Origin: an uncultured bacterium
Lineage (GTDB): Bacteria > Cyanobacteriota > Vampirovibrionia > Gastranaerophilales > Gastranaerophilaceae
Length of the DNA stretch: 64,000 nt
Assembly (NCBI GenBank): GCA_949288725.1
Contig: CASELF010000075.1
Location: 36,965-100,964, forward strand
Direction of reading: 5' to 3'
Below, piece by piece: positions 15,496 to 24,986 of this stretch. The notes beneath the pieces were generated by a model that saw only the letters and a list, made by a program, of their open reading frames with translations, did not search any database and was not told where the DNA came from. Numbering within the stretch: the stretch's first letter is position 1; each line of letters opens with the position of its first letter. Made by a program: the position numbers and the translations under genes.

Positions 15496-16422
15496 ATGAA
15501 AGATATAGAAAATGTTGTTATTTGTGGGATTGGAGCCATAGGCTCAATATATGCCGATAAAATTCATAGATATAATAGTGAAAGTTTAAGAATTTTAGTC
15601 GATAAAGAAAGATTAGAAAGATATACAAAGAACCCAAAAATCTTCAACGGCTCCCCGTTGGATTTAAAATATGTATTGCCTGAAGAAAAAGACTTTAAGG
15701 CAGACTTAGTTATTATAGCAACCAAATATGATGGATTACAGGCTGCAATTCATAATATTAAAAATTTTGTCAAAGAAGATACAATAATTCTTTCTTTATT
15801 AAATGGTGTTACCAGCGAAGAAATTATTGCAAAAACATACGGATGGCGCCATGTACCGATTGCATATTATATCGGTCACAGTGCAATGAGAGATGGTAAT
15901 AATATTACTCATGATGGTATCAGTTTAGTAATATTTGGTGTGAAAGATGAATCTTTGACTGATGTAAATGATATAGAGATTTTGAGAAGATATTTTGAGA
16001 AAGTCGGTATAGGTTACAAAACTCCTGATGATATGCTGCGTTCATATTGGCTTAAATACATGCTGAATGTTAGTTCAAATCAGCCATCAGCAATACTTGG
16101 CATGACATTTGGTCAAATGCAGAAAAATTCTAAATTTATTGAATTTATGAAAAATATTATTGACGAAGTTGCACAAATTGCAAAAGCCGAGGGTGTTCAA
16201 AATACAGAAACAATGTATGATGAAGCAATGAAAGCGTTTTATAAAATGACACCTGAGGGAAAAACTTCTATGCTACAAGATGTTGAGGCGCATAGAAAAA
16301 CAGAAGTTGCGATTTTTGCTGATACTATGATTGAATTTGGCAAAAAGCATAATATTCCGACTCCATATAATACGGTATTGAAAGGCTTGATTGAAATTAT
16401 TCACGAAAATTATAAAATGTAA
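15496..16422 (+). CDS. 2-dehydropantoate 2-reductase family protein
   Basis: The 308-residue protein belongs to the ketopantoate reductase (PanE/ApbA) family, which reduces 2-dehydropantoate with NADPH in pantothenate synthesis. The NADP-binding motif is CGIGAIGS at the N-terminus, the catalytic Lys is in YWLKYMLNVSSN, and the late motif is SMLQDVEAHRKTE. The family also includes enzymes with other substrates, so the symbol panE is withheld. The ATG at 15496 is used; a TATATT box sits only 9 nt before it and there is no Shine-Dalgarno sequence. rsmI follows after 21 nt and may be co-transcribed. Confidence 0.88.
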   Translation: MKDIENVVICGIGAIGSIYADKIHRYNSESLRILVDKERLERYTKNPKIFNGSPLDLKYVLPEEKDFKADLVIIATKYDGLQAAIHNIKNFVKEDTIILSLLNGVTSEEIIAKTYGWRHVPIAYYIGHSAMRDGNNITHDGISLVIFGVKDESLTDVNDIEILRRYFEKVGIGYKTPDDMLRSYWLKYMLNVSSNQPSAILGMTFGQMQKNSKFIEFMKNIIDEVAQIAKAEGVQNTETMYDEAMKAFYKMTPEGKTSMLQDVEAHRKTEVAIFADTMIEFGKKHNIPTPYNTVLKGLIEIIHENYKM

Positions 16423-16443
16423 TTTTCATGATAATATTTTGAT

Positions 16444-17256
16444 ATGAAAGACTTTGATTTTTACATAGTTCCAACACCTATTGGAAACCTTCAAGATATT
16501 ACTTTACGAACGATTGAAGTGTTAAAATCGGTTGATTTGATAGCCTGTGAAGATAGCAGGGTTACACAAAAACTGTTAAATCATTACGATATAAAAACGA
16601 AGTGTATTTCATATCACAAATATAATGAAAAAGAACGTATAAAAGAGTTTTTGTCAATTTTAAGTTCAGGTAAAAAAATGGCACTTGTTTCAGATGCCGG
16701 AACCCCTTTAATATGTGATCCGGGGTCTGTGATTGTTGATGAATTGCGCAACAATGGATATTCATTGACTTCACTTCCGGGGGCAAATGCGTTAGTGACT
16801 TTTTTATCTCAAATATCCAGAGAAGATGAAAGTTTTTCTTTTGTGGGATTTTTGCCTAAAACTCAGCAGAAAATAGAAGAAATTGCACTTGAATATAGAT
16901 ATCATGATTTTGTATTTTATGAATCTCCAAATAGGATTATAAAAACTCTTGAATATATAAAAAATGTCAGACCTGATGTGAAGGTTGCTTATGGCAGAGA
17001 ATTGACAAAAGTTTTTGAAGAAGTTGTTGTTGATAAGATTGATGAAGTTATTTTACATTTGAAAAACAATATATCTAAAGGTGAATTTGTTTGTCTTGTG
17101 TTCAGAGATAAAAAGGTCCAAGAAACGTCAGGATTTGAAGATAAGATAAAAGTCTTGCAGGACAAGGGTTTTAGTGCTAAGGATATTTCTGTTATTTTGT
17201 CAGAATTATATGGGATAAATAAAAATAAGATTTATAAAGCAAGTGTAAATAAATAG
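16444..17256 (+). CDS. rsmI: 16S rRNA 2'-O-methyltransferase RsmI
   Basis: RsmI methylates the ribose of C1402 in 16S rRNA at the decoding centre using S-adenosylmethionine. The 270-residue product has the family landmarks: PTPIGNLQDITLRT at the N-terminus, CEDSRVT, SDAGTPLICDPG and LPGANALVTFLS. The C-terminal third is more variable, with a short helical domain. It follows the ketopantoate-reductase-like gene closely. A promoter for bamA begins 12 nt after the stop. Confidence 0.96.
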   Translation: MKDFDFYIVPTPIGNLQDITLRTIEVLKSVDLIACEDSRVTQKLLNHYDIKTKCISYHKYNEKERIKEFLSILSSGKKMALVSDAGTPLICDPGSVIVDELRNNGYSLTSLPGANALVTFLSQISREDESFSFVGFLPKTQQKIEEIALEYRYHDFVFYESPNRIIKTLEYIKNVRPDVKVAYGRELTKVFEEVVVDKIDEVILHLKNNISKGEFVCLVFRDKKVQETSGFEDKIKVLQDKGFSAKDISVILSELYGINKNKIYKASVNK

Positions 17257-17267
17257 TTGCAAAAAAA

Positions 17268-17296
17268 TTGTACTTTTTATAAGTTTATGATAAAAT
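17268..17296 (+). promoter_or_regulatory. Promoter of the bamA operon
   Basis: TTGTAC at 17268-17273 and TAAAAT at 17291-17296 are separated by 17 nt. The predicted start is about 38 nt before the TTG start codon. Confidence 0.65.
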
Positions 17297-17340
17297 TTTA
17301 GTGGGCGTAGGGAGCTTTTATTGAAGTAAGGGAAAAGTTT

Positions 17341-19356
17341 TTGAATTTAAGAACAATAACAAAGAAATTAGTGTTAGCGCTAATGCTGACAAGTATAATT
17401 CAAGTATCAGGGTATGCTGTAGATGATGTCTGGGGAGGAATGGGTCTAACAGAAGATGCAGTTCAACAAGACAGCAACTACGCAAACACTGTTTTTGATA
17501 AATATACAGACTATTCTAAGAATCCAGCCCCAACAGTTAACAATGGAAAATACCCTACGGATTTGACCGGTACAAAAGAAACAGTATCTGCATCAGATAC
17601 AGAAAAGCGTACCATTAAAAATATTGAATTCTATGGTCTAAACTCAGTTTCTCAAGATGAATTGCTCGAAAAAATGCAGATGAAGCAGGGCGAAACTTAT
17701 TCTCGTGATATGCTGCAATCTGATTTAAAGGCAATTTATGAAACAGGTTTCTTTACTGAAAATATGAAAGCAATTCCTTCCAAAAATGATGACGGTTCTG
17801 TGACAGTGAAAATAGTTGTAGAAGAAAACTTGCCAGTCAAAGACTTTACTGTGGAAGGAAATACTGTTGTTCCTATCGAAGATATTTTGGCGCTTCTTTC
17901 AGATATGAAGGGAAAACCTCAAAATATCACCAAATTAAACGCTGCAATCGCTCAAATTCAAGAATTGTATAACTCAAAAGGTTATATTCTTGCCAGAGTA
18001 TCTTCAGTTAATGATGATCCTGACGGAACAATCAATATTACAATAAAAGAAGGTATTATTGACAAAATCATGATTGAAGGTAACGAAAAGACCAAAGACT
18101 ACATTATTGCCCGTAATGTATTAACAGAACCCGGCATGATATATAATGAAAATCTTATCAAAGAAGACTTGGTAAGGTTGTATGCAACACAAGCCTTTAA
18201 AGATGTAACAAGAGAAATTGAACCAAGCGAAGATGTTCCGGATGCTTACGATATTACAATAAAAATTCAAGAGCAAAGGACTGCAAGTATATCTGTTGGT
18301 GGTGGTATTGATACAGTTACAGGTTTATTCGGGTCAATGGGTATAACAGAAAACAACTTCCGTGGCAGATGTGAAAGATTATCTTTAACTGGTTTAGTAG
18401 GTACAGGTGTTATACTTAACGATTCATCCGTAAAAGATCACATGAACATTCAAGCTGAATTAAGTTATTTTAAACCTTACTTCATAAATTCAGATACGTC
18501 CTTAAACAGCAGATTGTTCTTTAGAGATTTCGGATCATATCAAGTACCGTTGGCGGTAGAAAGAAGATATGGTGCTGAGGCAACCGTATCGCATAGATTG
18601 AAAAAGAATAGACACGCATCAGCATCATTTAGTTTGGGCTTAGAAAATATTGATGTACGAGAAGGTGATGCTAATGGTATTGCAAATATGTACAACAAGT
18701 ATAATATACCTATCTCACGTCGTGCCGAACAGTTAGAAGGCGGATTATTCTTGTCATTAAGCCCTGCAATAATCTATGATACCAGAGATTCAGCAACTGT
18801 AACACGACATGGTACAATGGCAAGTTTACGTTTTGATGAAAACTTTGGTATGGATGGTTTTGATAAGACAAACGGAAAACTTACAGGTATGATTAAACAA
18901 TACATTCCGATTGGTAAAAAATCATCATTATCATTCACAGCAAAAGGTGGCGGAACAATTCACGGAGATATTCCTGAGGTTATGGCATATCGTTTAGGTG
19001 GTCCATATACAATCAGAGGTTTCAAAATGAGTGGTGTTGGTACAGGTAATGCTTTCATCATGGGATCTGCCGAATTTGCAACACCAATTCCATTTATGGA
19101 TAGGACAAGAATTGCATTCTTGAATAATATCAGATTCACAGTTTGGGCTGATGCAGGTAAAGTATTTGACGGTACAATATCAAACAAGTTGTATGACAGA
19201 CCAATGGAAGCGTTATCTGTCGGTGTTGGTTTGAAAGTGTTTGTACCGGGCATGGGACCATTGTCAATCGATTATGGTATTCCGCTTACCAATCCGGGTG
19301 ATAACGGCTCAAGAAACGGATACTTTACATTTGGTGTAGGTGATTTGTTATACTAA
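17341..19356 (+). CDS. bamA: Outer-membrane protein assembly factor BamA
   Basis: BamA inserts beta-barrel proteins into the outer membrane. The 671-residue protein has a signal peptide (LVLALMLTSIIQVSGYA), a disordered linker, about three POTRA domains between residues 90 and 315 (each with the KNIEFYGLN or VEGNTVV type strand), and a C-terminal 16-strand Omp85 barrel including the GGPYTIRGF loop motif (VRGF/Y type). The start is TTG at 17341, supported by AAGGGA 8 nt upstream. E. coli BamA has five POTRA domains; this one has fewer, as in cyanobacterial Omp85. It heads an operon with skp, udp and an FlhA_C-like gene. Confidence 0.94.
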   Translation: MNLRTITKKLVLALMLTSIIQVSGYAVDDVWGGMGLTEDAVQQDSNYANTVFDKYTDYSKNPAPTVNNGKYPTDLTGTKETVSASDTEKRTIKNIEFYGLNSVSQDELLEKMQMKQGETYSRDMLQSDLKAIYETGFFTENMKAIPSKNDDGSVTVKIVVEENLPVKDFTVEGNTVVPIEDILALLSDMKGKPQNITKLNAAIAQIQELYNSKGYILARVSSVNDDPDGTINITIKEGIIDKIMIEGNEKTKDYIIARNVLTEPGMIYNENLIKEDLVRLYATQAFKDVTREIEPSEDVPDAYDITIKIQEQRTASISVGGGIDTVTGLFGSMGITENNFRGRCERLSLTGLVGTGVILNDSSVKDHMNIQAELSYFKPYFINSDTSLNSRLFFRDFGSYQVPLAVERRYGAEATVSHRLKKNRHASASFSLGLENIDVREGDANGIANMYNKYNIPISRRAEQLEGGLFLSLSPAIIYDTRDSATVTRHGTMASLRFDENFGMDGFDKTNGKLTGMIKQYIPIGKKSSLSFTAKGGGTIHGDIPEVMAYRLGGPYTIRGFKMSGVGTGNAFIMGSAEFATPIPFMDRTRIAFLNNIRFTVWADAGKVFDGTISNKLYDRPMEALSVGVGLKVFVPGMGPLSIDYGIPLTNPGDNGSRNGYFTFGVGDLLY

Positions 19357-19376
19357 AATAAAATAGAGGAGGATTT

Positions 19377-19826
19377 ATGAAACGTATAAAACTTATGGCA
19401 TTATTATTGACTGCCGGCTTAACCTTTGGTACTGCTTTACAGGCTAATGCAGAAGTTGGATATATTAATTACCAAAAAGTTTTGGAAAATTATCCTGCTG
19501 CACAACAAGCAATAAAAGAAATTGATGCAAAAACACTTGAAATTCAACAATTTATGGTTGATAAAGAAAGACAATATAAATCTTTAGATACACCATTAAA
19601 GAAACAAAATTTTGAAAATCAAACAGCAAATGAGTTGAAAGCAAAACAAGAGGCAATGTATAAATTGCAAAATGACAAGCAAACTCAAATCTTAACCCAA
19701 GTACAAAACGCAGCAAAAAGTATAATGGTAACACAGAAACTTGATGCTGTATTATCTGATGAAGTTGTATTTGTTGGCGGTGTTGACATTACAGAACTTG
19801 TAATTCAAAAATTGAAGGGAATGTAA
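19377..19826 (+). CDS. Skp/OmpH-family periplasmic chaperone
   Basis: The 149-residue protein has a cleavable signal peptide ending in LQANA, then a short strand (VGYINYQKVLENYP) and a long coiled-coil hairpin rich in Lys, Gln and Glu, the plan of Skp/OmpH. Skp holds unfolded outer-membrane proteins in the periplasm for delivery to BamA, and the gene follows bamA after 20 nt with a strong AGGAGG ribosome site. The trimer-forming C-terminal strand is VFVGGVDITELVI. Confidence 0.92.
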   Translation: MKRIKLMALLLTAGLTFGTALQANAEVGYINYQKVLENYPAAQQAIKEIDAKTLEIQQFMVDKERQYKSLDTPLKKQNFENQTANELKAKQEAMYKLQNDKQTQILTQVQNAAKSIMVTQKLDAVLSDEVVFVGGVDITELVIQKLKGM

Positions 19827-19851
19827 TTTAGTATAAAAAGAAGGTGTCTTT

Positions 19852-20610
19852 ATGAAATATTCAGAAAATGGCGTTCAATATCATATAGGATTAAAGGAAG
19901 GTGACGTTGGAGAATATGTAATTTTACCTGGAGATCCTAAGAGATGTAAAAAAATTGCTGAATATTTTGAAGATGCAAGATTGATAGCAGATAACAGAGA
20001 ATTTGTAACCTATACCGGATATTTGGGCGGTGAAAAAGTCAGCGTTACATCTACCGGTATAGGGGGGCCATCTGCATCTATTGCATTGGAAGAATTGGTT
20101 AATGTTGGTGCAAAAACTTTTATAAGAGTCGGCACATGCGGTGGAATGCAATTGGATGTTAAAGGCGGGGATTTGGTTATTGCAACAGGTGCAATTCGTA
20201 TGGAAGGAACAAGCAGAGAGTATGCTCCTATAGAATTTCCTGCAGTGGCTAATTTGGATGTTGTTAATGCAATTGTTCAAGCGGCTAAGAATCTTGGCTA
20301 TCAATATCATACCGGTATTGTTCAGTGTAAAGATTCTTTCTACGGTCAACATTCTCCTGAAACGAAACCTGTTAGTTATGAGCTTATGAACAAATGGGAA
20401 GCGTGGAAAAAACTTGGGTGTTTGGCCTCCGAAATGGAATCTGCCGCATTATTTGTAGTTGCAAGTTATTTGAAGGTGAAAGTAGGTTCAGTATTTTTGA
20501 CAGTAGGCAACCAGGAAAGAGAAAAACTTAATATGGAAAATCCTATTGTGCACGATACCGAAAAAGCAATAAAAACTGCTATTGAGGCTATTAAAATATT
20601 AAAAGGATAA
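19852..20610 (+). CDS. udp: Uridine phosphorylase
   Basis: The enzyme cleaves uridine with phosphate to uracil and ribose-1-phosphate in pyrimidine salvage. The 252-residue product is of the trimeric/hexameric NP-I family: LPGDPKRC near residue 25, [20 protein letters not shown], and [11 protein letters not shown], followed by [10 protein letters not shown], which holds the nucleoside-binding Glu-Met-Glu. The FYGQHSP segment fits uridine phosphorylase rather than purine phosphorylases. It is the third gene of the bamA operon and lies 3 nt from the next gene; why a salvage enzyme sits there is not clear. Confidence 0.9.
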   Translation: MKYSENGVQYHIGLKEGDVGEYVILPGDPKRCKKIAEYFEDARLIADNREFVTYTGYLGGEKVSVTSTGIGGPSASIALEELVNVGAKTFIRVGTCGGMQLDVKGGDLVIATGAIRMEGTSREYAPIEFPAVANLDVVNAIVQAAKNLGYQYHTGIVQCKDSFYGQHSPETKPVSYELMNKWEAWKKLGCLASEMESAALFVVASYLKVKVGSVFLTVGNQEREKLNMENPIVHDTEKAIKTAIEAIKILKG

Positions 20611-20613
20611 TTT

Positions 20614-22098
20614 ATGTTCAGAAAAAACAGAATGGAATATGTAATAAAATCATGCTCAGCAAGTGATGCTCAGGATTTGCAAAATTTACTCAACGAAATG
20701 TCAATGAATGGTTGGGATTTATATAGTATGCATGATGTAGAAGATGAAGATGGCGGATCTCAACTTAATTGTATATTTATGAGAGAGATAAAAACTGATA
20801 GTTCTACTGAATCTGACATAATTAATATTTCTGATTTTAAAAGCCAAATGGAAAAAATGCTTTCTCCAAAGATGAACGAATATGAAAAGTGTGTCGATTT
20901 ACAGGAAAAGATTAGAATACGTAAGGAAAGTATCAATAAAATTAAAGCAGAAATAGAAGGTGAAGCACCGGCATCTGTTTCTAGGAAAAAATTAAACGAT
21001 AAAATTTCTGCAGGATTAAAAGAATTAGAGGATTTAAAAGTCCAACTTAATAAGGCAACTTCTCCTGATTTAATGTATTCCAAATTGCATGAAGAAAAGT
21101 TGACAATTTATTTAAGTGAAGAACTTTTAGGACTTGTGGATTCAGATAGAAATACTGATTACGAAGATGATTTGATTGCCGAAACGGTCAAATCAAGATT
21201 ACATATAACGGAAAAATACGGATACGTTATTCCGAAAGTTGTTTTTAAAGATGATGAAAACTTAAATCCTTGTGAATTTAGTATTAGAATACGTGGAATG
21301 GAAGTTTTCACTGGTGGAGTTGTGCCAAATTCTTTGATGTTTTATGCTGATGATATTCATACTGAACATAAGATTAAAAACTCTGTTAATGCAGTTGATG
21401 AAATTACTGATAGAAAAGTTATATGGATAGAAAAGGATAAGGCGAAGGATTTTTGGCAAAAAGGTTTATCTGTTTCCGAATATATCGCAAGAGCATTGGA
21501 ATATGTTGCGGTAAAGCATGTGGATGATTTACTTGATTATGAAGATATAGATAAATATCTTGAAGTTGTAGAGAAGGAAAATGAATTTTTAATAGATAAT
21601 ATTATTCCTGATTTGTTGACTTATTCAGATATCAAGTATTTATTGACAAGTTTAATAAAGGAACGAGTTTCAATCAGAAATATTACGTATATATTTGAAA
21701 AGATTAATGACTTTGCCGAAGAAGGCAGCAAGGCTGATATATTGAATAAAATTCGTCTATCATTGTCAAGACAAATATGCAAACCTTATGTAAATGATGA
21801 TGGGGAATCAATAAGTGCATTTGAATTATCAGAAAAAACATATTCTGAGATAGTATTAGGTTGTGATGAAAGTGAAGATTGCCTTATCAAAATTGATGGT
21901 GCTTTAGCAGAAAAACTTGCTAATAAAATTATCAAAAAAATGAAAAGGTTAAAAATTCACAATTTAATTTTAATTGTTCCAATGGACTACAGACAAATAT
22001 TTTTCACATTGCTATCTTTGTATATAAAAGATGTAACAGTTTTGGCAAATGAAGAATTAGGCTGTATGTATCGTGTTGAAAGTCTTGGAGAAATATAG
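20614..22098 (+). CDS. Soluble protein: DUF4177-like domain fused to FlhA/SctV cytoplasmic domain
   Basis: The 494-residue protein has no membrane segment. Residues 8-57 resemble DUF4177 (NEMSMNGWDLYSM, then a CIFMRE strand). A charged coiled coil spans about 85-150. Residues 160-490 follow the cytoplasmic domain of the type III export gate FlhA/SctV: LLGLVDSD, then KYGYVIPKVVFKDDENL, RIRGMEVFTGG, SEYIARALEYVAVKHVDDLL, TSLIKERVSIRNITYIFEKI and a last segment VPMDYRQIFFTLL..VTVLANEELG. In FlhA this domain forms the nonameric docking ring and is tethered to eight transmembrane helices, all absent here. It is the last gene of the bamA operon. An export-ATPase gene lies 1.4 kb away on the other strand. 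Its job is unknown. Confidence 0.8.
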   Translation: MFRKNRMEYVIKSCSASDAQDLQNLLNEMSMNGWDLYSMHDVEDEDGGSQLNCIFMREIKTDSSTESDIINISDFKSQMEKMLSPKMNEYEKCVDLQEKIRIRKESINKIKAEIEGEAPASVSRKKLNDKISAGLKELEDLKVQLNKATSPDLMYSKLHEEKLTIYLSEELLGLVDSDRNTDYEDDLIAETVKSRLHITEKYGYVIPKVVFKDDENLNPCEFSIRIRGMEVFTGGVVPNSLMFYADDIHTEHKIKNSVNAVDEITDRKVIWIEKDKAKDFWQKGLSVSEYIARALEYVAVKHVDDLLDYEDIDKYLEVVEKENEFLIDNIIPDLLTYSDIKYLLTSLIKERVSIRNITYIFEKINDFAEEGSKADILNKIRLSLSRQICKPYVNDDGESISAFELSEKTYSEIVLGCDESEDCLIKIDGALAEKLANKIIKKMKRLKIHNLILIVPMDYRQIFFTLLSLYIKDVTVLANEELGCMYRVESLGEI

Positions 22099-22115
22099 TT
22101 TTTCGTAAGATAAAA

Positions 22116-23438
22116 TTATATCAAGATTTGTGTTGCCAAAATAATTTTGTGACTATCAGGGGAACTTTGATTTTGACAGTAGACATAGTTTAGTATAACT
22201 CTAAGTGCCTGTCCTTTAATAAACCAGTTGATACCTGCGGTATATTCACGTCTTAAATCGTTAGCGACATCCCTATTTGGGTCAAATTGATCGATACGTC
22301 CAATAAGTTGCCAATGTGGATTGAATTTCCAGCCTACTGTGGCTGCATAACCGCAGGCTTTATTTGCGCTAACACCATTTGAGCCGTTGTATCCATCTGC
22401 TATTGCGGCTTCAAAATTTGACCAAAGTTTTTTATGGTGGTACCCGAGATAAACAGTTCCAACCCCATAATCAATCTGGTTATGGCCACCGTTAAATCCG
22501 CCACCTATTGTTATTTTGCCGTATTTCTTAGATTTAGTATCTCCAAGTGGTTTAAAGTTAACCCAACTGTTAAATTCAACACCCGGCATTCCGCTTGTAA
22601 TATACCTTCCTGAACTTCCTAAAGAAAAGTTATAATCTAAATATTGGTAATTCCCGACAACTTTTACGGATAAGGTTTTTACGTTTCCAAAATTTCTGGC
22701 AATTTGTGAGCGAGCAACAAATGGCAAAATTTGGGAAGATTTTCCACCTTCCATACCGATTTGTGCTCTTGAATATCCCGCAACAATTTGATGATTAGGA
22801 ATACTTGTGTTTACTATATAAGCATTTGATATAAATTGGTCAAAATAATTTCCTGAAGTTTGTACAGGGTTTATGGAAAATTTGAACATATAATCAGGAT
22901 TTTTAAATGAACCTATTACACCGATTTGTGTTGATAGATTTTCATATTCTGTAGAATATACATTCCCATTAAAAATTCCGCCTATTGAACCTCGATAGAC
23001 ACCATACATTTGAACCTTATGAATAGGATTGCCTTCTTTGAATTTGTGAGTTAATTCATTTTTAAATAAGTATGAAGGAACATCTGTTCTTACAATCTTG
23101 CTGTGAAGAACTTTTCCTATCATAGTGTCTTCGTCGATAACATTATCGTTATCTTTGTCAAACATTTTGAAAAATTCAAATTCAACTTCGGTGTTATCCA
23201 TAAAGTCATTGTCAAAGTTTTGAGAATCATTTTGTTTGGGGATGGAATGTTTATTGAAAATATCAGATTTTGTTTCATTATGAAACAGATTATTATTTTG
23301 AGTTTGCAGAGTAATTTCATTTGCTTGTGGGGTGCTTAGCAAATCTTTATCGTACCCGTCCAGAACTTCTGCTTGTGCAGTGTTTAGTGTAATTCCGGTT
23401 AGTATAAAAAGTAATGTCAATTTAATAAAGTACTTCAT
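22116..23438 (-). CDS. Porin-like outer-membrane beta-barrel protein
   Basis: The 440-residue protein has a signal peptide ending in LNTAQA, an Asn/Gln-rich spacer of about 80 residues, a calcium-binding-like loop DKDNDNVIDED, and a C-terminal region of alternating beta strands rich in Gly, Tyr and Phe that ends in a strand with IILATQILI. The pattern (VYLGYHHKKLWSNFEAAI, AATVGWKFNPHWQLIGRIDQFDP) fits an OprO/P-like or general porin barrel. The ATG at 23438 gives a proper signal peptide; an in-frame ATG at 23474 has an AAAAAGG site and could be used instead. No partner system is evident. Confidence 0.75.
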   Translation of the reverse strand: MKYFIKLTLLFILTGITLNTAQAEVLDGYDKDLLSTPQANEITLQTQNNNLFHNETKSDIFNKHSIPKQNDSQNFDNDFMDNTEVEFEFFKMFDKDNDNVIDEDTMIGKVLHSKIVRTDVPSYLFKNELTHKFKEGNPIHKVQMYGVYRGSIGGIFNGNVYSTEYENLSTQIGVIGSFKNPDYMFKFSINPVQTSGNYFDQFISNAYIVNTSIPNHQIVAGYSRAQIGMEGGKSSQILPFVARSQIARNFGNVKTLSVKVVGNYQYLDYNFSLGSSGRYITSGMPGVEFNSWVNFKPLGDTKSKKYGKITIGGGFNGGHNQIDYGVGTVYLGYHHKKLWSNFEAAIADGYNGSNGVSANKACGYAATVGWKFNPHWQLIGRIDQFDPNRDVANDLRREYTAGINWFIKGQALRVILNYVYCQNQSSPDSHKIILATQILI

Positions 23439-23502
23439 CCAAACAAATTGTATCATAAATTGTGAAGATTGCATGACCTTTTTATAGTATATTTTAAGTT
23501 GT

Positions 23503-24849
23503 TTAAATTTCTACACCTTGCATCATATTGATTAATTGATTAATTGTACCTTCCATAGTAACGCTTTCATCAGTTCTTTGTTGTAGAAAAGCGTTAATTT
23601 TAGGCATCATTTCAATTGCGGTATCAAGTTTTGGGTTAGAACCGGGCTGGTACATACCAACGTCAATCAAGTCTTTGTTTTCCCTGTAAAGTGACATAAT
23701 TGCTCTTAATTTACCTGCGGCTTTTTTATGTTCAGGAGAGGCAATAGCACTCATTAAACGGGAAATACTTCCTAAAACATCAATAGCGGGATAGTGGTTT
23801 GATTCAGCAACTTTTCTGGATAAGAAAATGTGTCCGTCAACAATACCACGTACGATATCAACGATAGGGTCAGAAATATCATCACCTTCCATAAGTACGG
23901 TGTATAAGGCTGTAATAGAACCTCTTGGGCTGTTTCCTGCACGTTCTAAAACTTTTTGTAACCAAGAAAATATTGATGGCGGATAACCCTTCATTGTTGG
24001 CGGTTCTCCAAGTGATAAGCCTACTTCACGTCCTGCCATTGCACAACGAGTAACCGTATCTGTCATAAGGAAAACTTTTTTACCTTGATCTCTGAAATAT
24101 TCACATACTGCCGTTGCAGTAAGTAGTGCTTTTTGTCTAATCAATGGAGGTTGATCACCTGTTGAACAGACCAAAACTGATTTTGACATACCGTATTCGC
24201 CAAGTGAATCTTCTACGAATTCTTTAACTTCACGACCACGTTCTCCGATTAGTGCAACTACGTTTACATCAGCATCAGAGTTTCTGGCAATCATACCCAA
24301 AAGTGTACTTTTACCGACACCTGACCCCGCAAATAACCCCAAACGCTGTCCGCAACCCATTGTCATACAGCCATCTATTGCTCTAACACCTGTTGAAAAT
24401 TGTTCTGTAATAATTGGTCTTTCAAATGGTCCCGGTGGAGGTCCTTCAATTTCTTTCCACAATGCGTTTGATGTATCTAATGGTTTTCCGTCAATAGGAT
24501 TTCCTAAGGGGTCTATTAATCGCCCTAATAAAAAATCACCCACAGGAATTGTTATCGGACGTCTTGTTGTTGTTACTAAACTCCCTTGTCCGATGCCATT
24601 TCCGTCAAGTAATAATGATAGTTGTGCTACTTCACCTTTAAATGCTTGAACTTCTGCCGGTTTCAGTTCTCCTGCATAGTTTTCAATGTAACATAAATCA
24701 CCTATCTTTAATCCCGGTAATTTTACTTCTACAGTTAGACCTAATAGTTTTGATACAGTTCCTTTAAAGGTGTATAGTTCTGTGTTGGCAAGTTTTTCTT
24801 TAACATTTTGTTTTATTATTTCAAGACTATCTTTATTAAAATCATCCAT
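23503..24849 (-). CDS. FliI/SctN-type export ATPase
   Basis: The 448-residue protein belongs to the flagellar/type III secretion ATPases related to F1-beta. It shows the N-terminal barrel domain, the Walker A motif AGSGVGKS at residues 174-181, GERGREV at 202-208, the TDTVTRCAMAGREVGLSLGEPP segment that corresponds to the DSxTRxAxAxREIxLxxGEPP signature, and an EGDD..DPI..IVRGI.DGHI stretch near 320-340. In flagella and injectisomes this enzyme unloads chaperones and feeds substrates to FlhA. No other export gene is in the window except the FlhA_C fusion. Its promoter puts the -10 box 6 nt before the ATG, so it may be leaderless. Confidence 0.92.
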   Translation of the reverse strand: MDDFNKDSLEIIKQNVKEKLANTELYTFKGTVSKLLGLTVEVKLPGLKIGDLCYIENYAGELKPAEVQAFKGEVAQLSLLLDGNGIGQGSLVTTTRRPITIPVGDFLLGRLIDPLGNPIDGKPLDTSNALWKEIEGPPPGPFERPIITEQFSTGVRAIDGCMTMGCGQRLGLFAGSGVGKSTLLGMIARNSDADVNVVALIGERGREVKEFVEDSLGEYGMSKSVLVCSTGDQPPLIRQKALLTATAVCEYFRDQGKKVFLMTDTVTRCAMAGREVGLSLGEPPTMKGYPPSIFSWLQKVLERAGNSPRGSITALYTVLMEGDDISDPIVDIVRGIVDGHIFLSRKVAESNHYPAIDVLGSISRLMSAIASPEHKKAAGKLRAIMSLYRENKDLIDVGMYQPGSNPKLDTAIEMMPKINAFLQQRTDESVTMEGTINQLINMMQGVEI

Positions 24850-24855
24850 ACAATT

Positions 24856-24883
24856 ATTATAACAAAATTTTTGACCTTATCAA
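24856..24883 (-). promoter_or_regulatory. Promoter of the FliI-like gene (likely leaderless)
   Basis: On the minus strand TTGATA (24883-24878) and TATAAT (24861-24856) are 16 nt apart. Six nt separate the -10 box from the ATG at 24849, and no ribosome site intervenes. Confidence 0.6.
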
Positions 24884-24937
24884 TTTTATTAAGCAATCAC
24901 CATTGTAGCAAGTGAGAATTTAATAATCAAAACACTT

Positions 24938-24966
24938 TTGCACTATTGGAAATATTTTGGTAAGAT
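24938..24966 (+). promoter_or_regulatory. Promoter of the HxlR regulator
   Basis: TTGCAC at 24938-24943 and TAAGAT at 24961-24966 are 17 nt apart, with the ATG at 24987 and a GGAGAAA ribosome site between. Confidence 0.6.
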
Positions 24967-24986
24967 TATTAAGGGGATGGAGAAAT

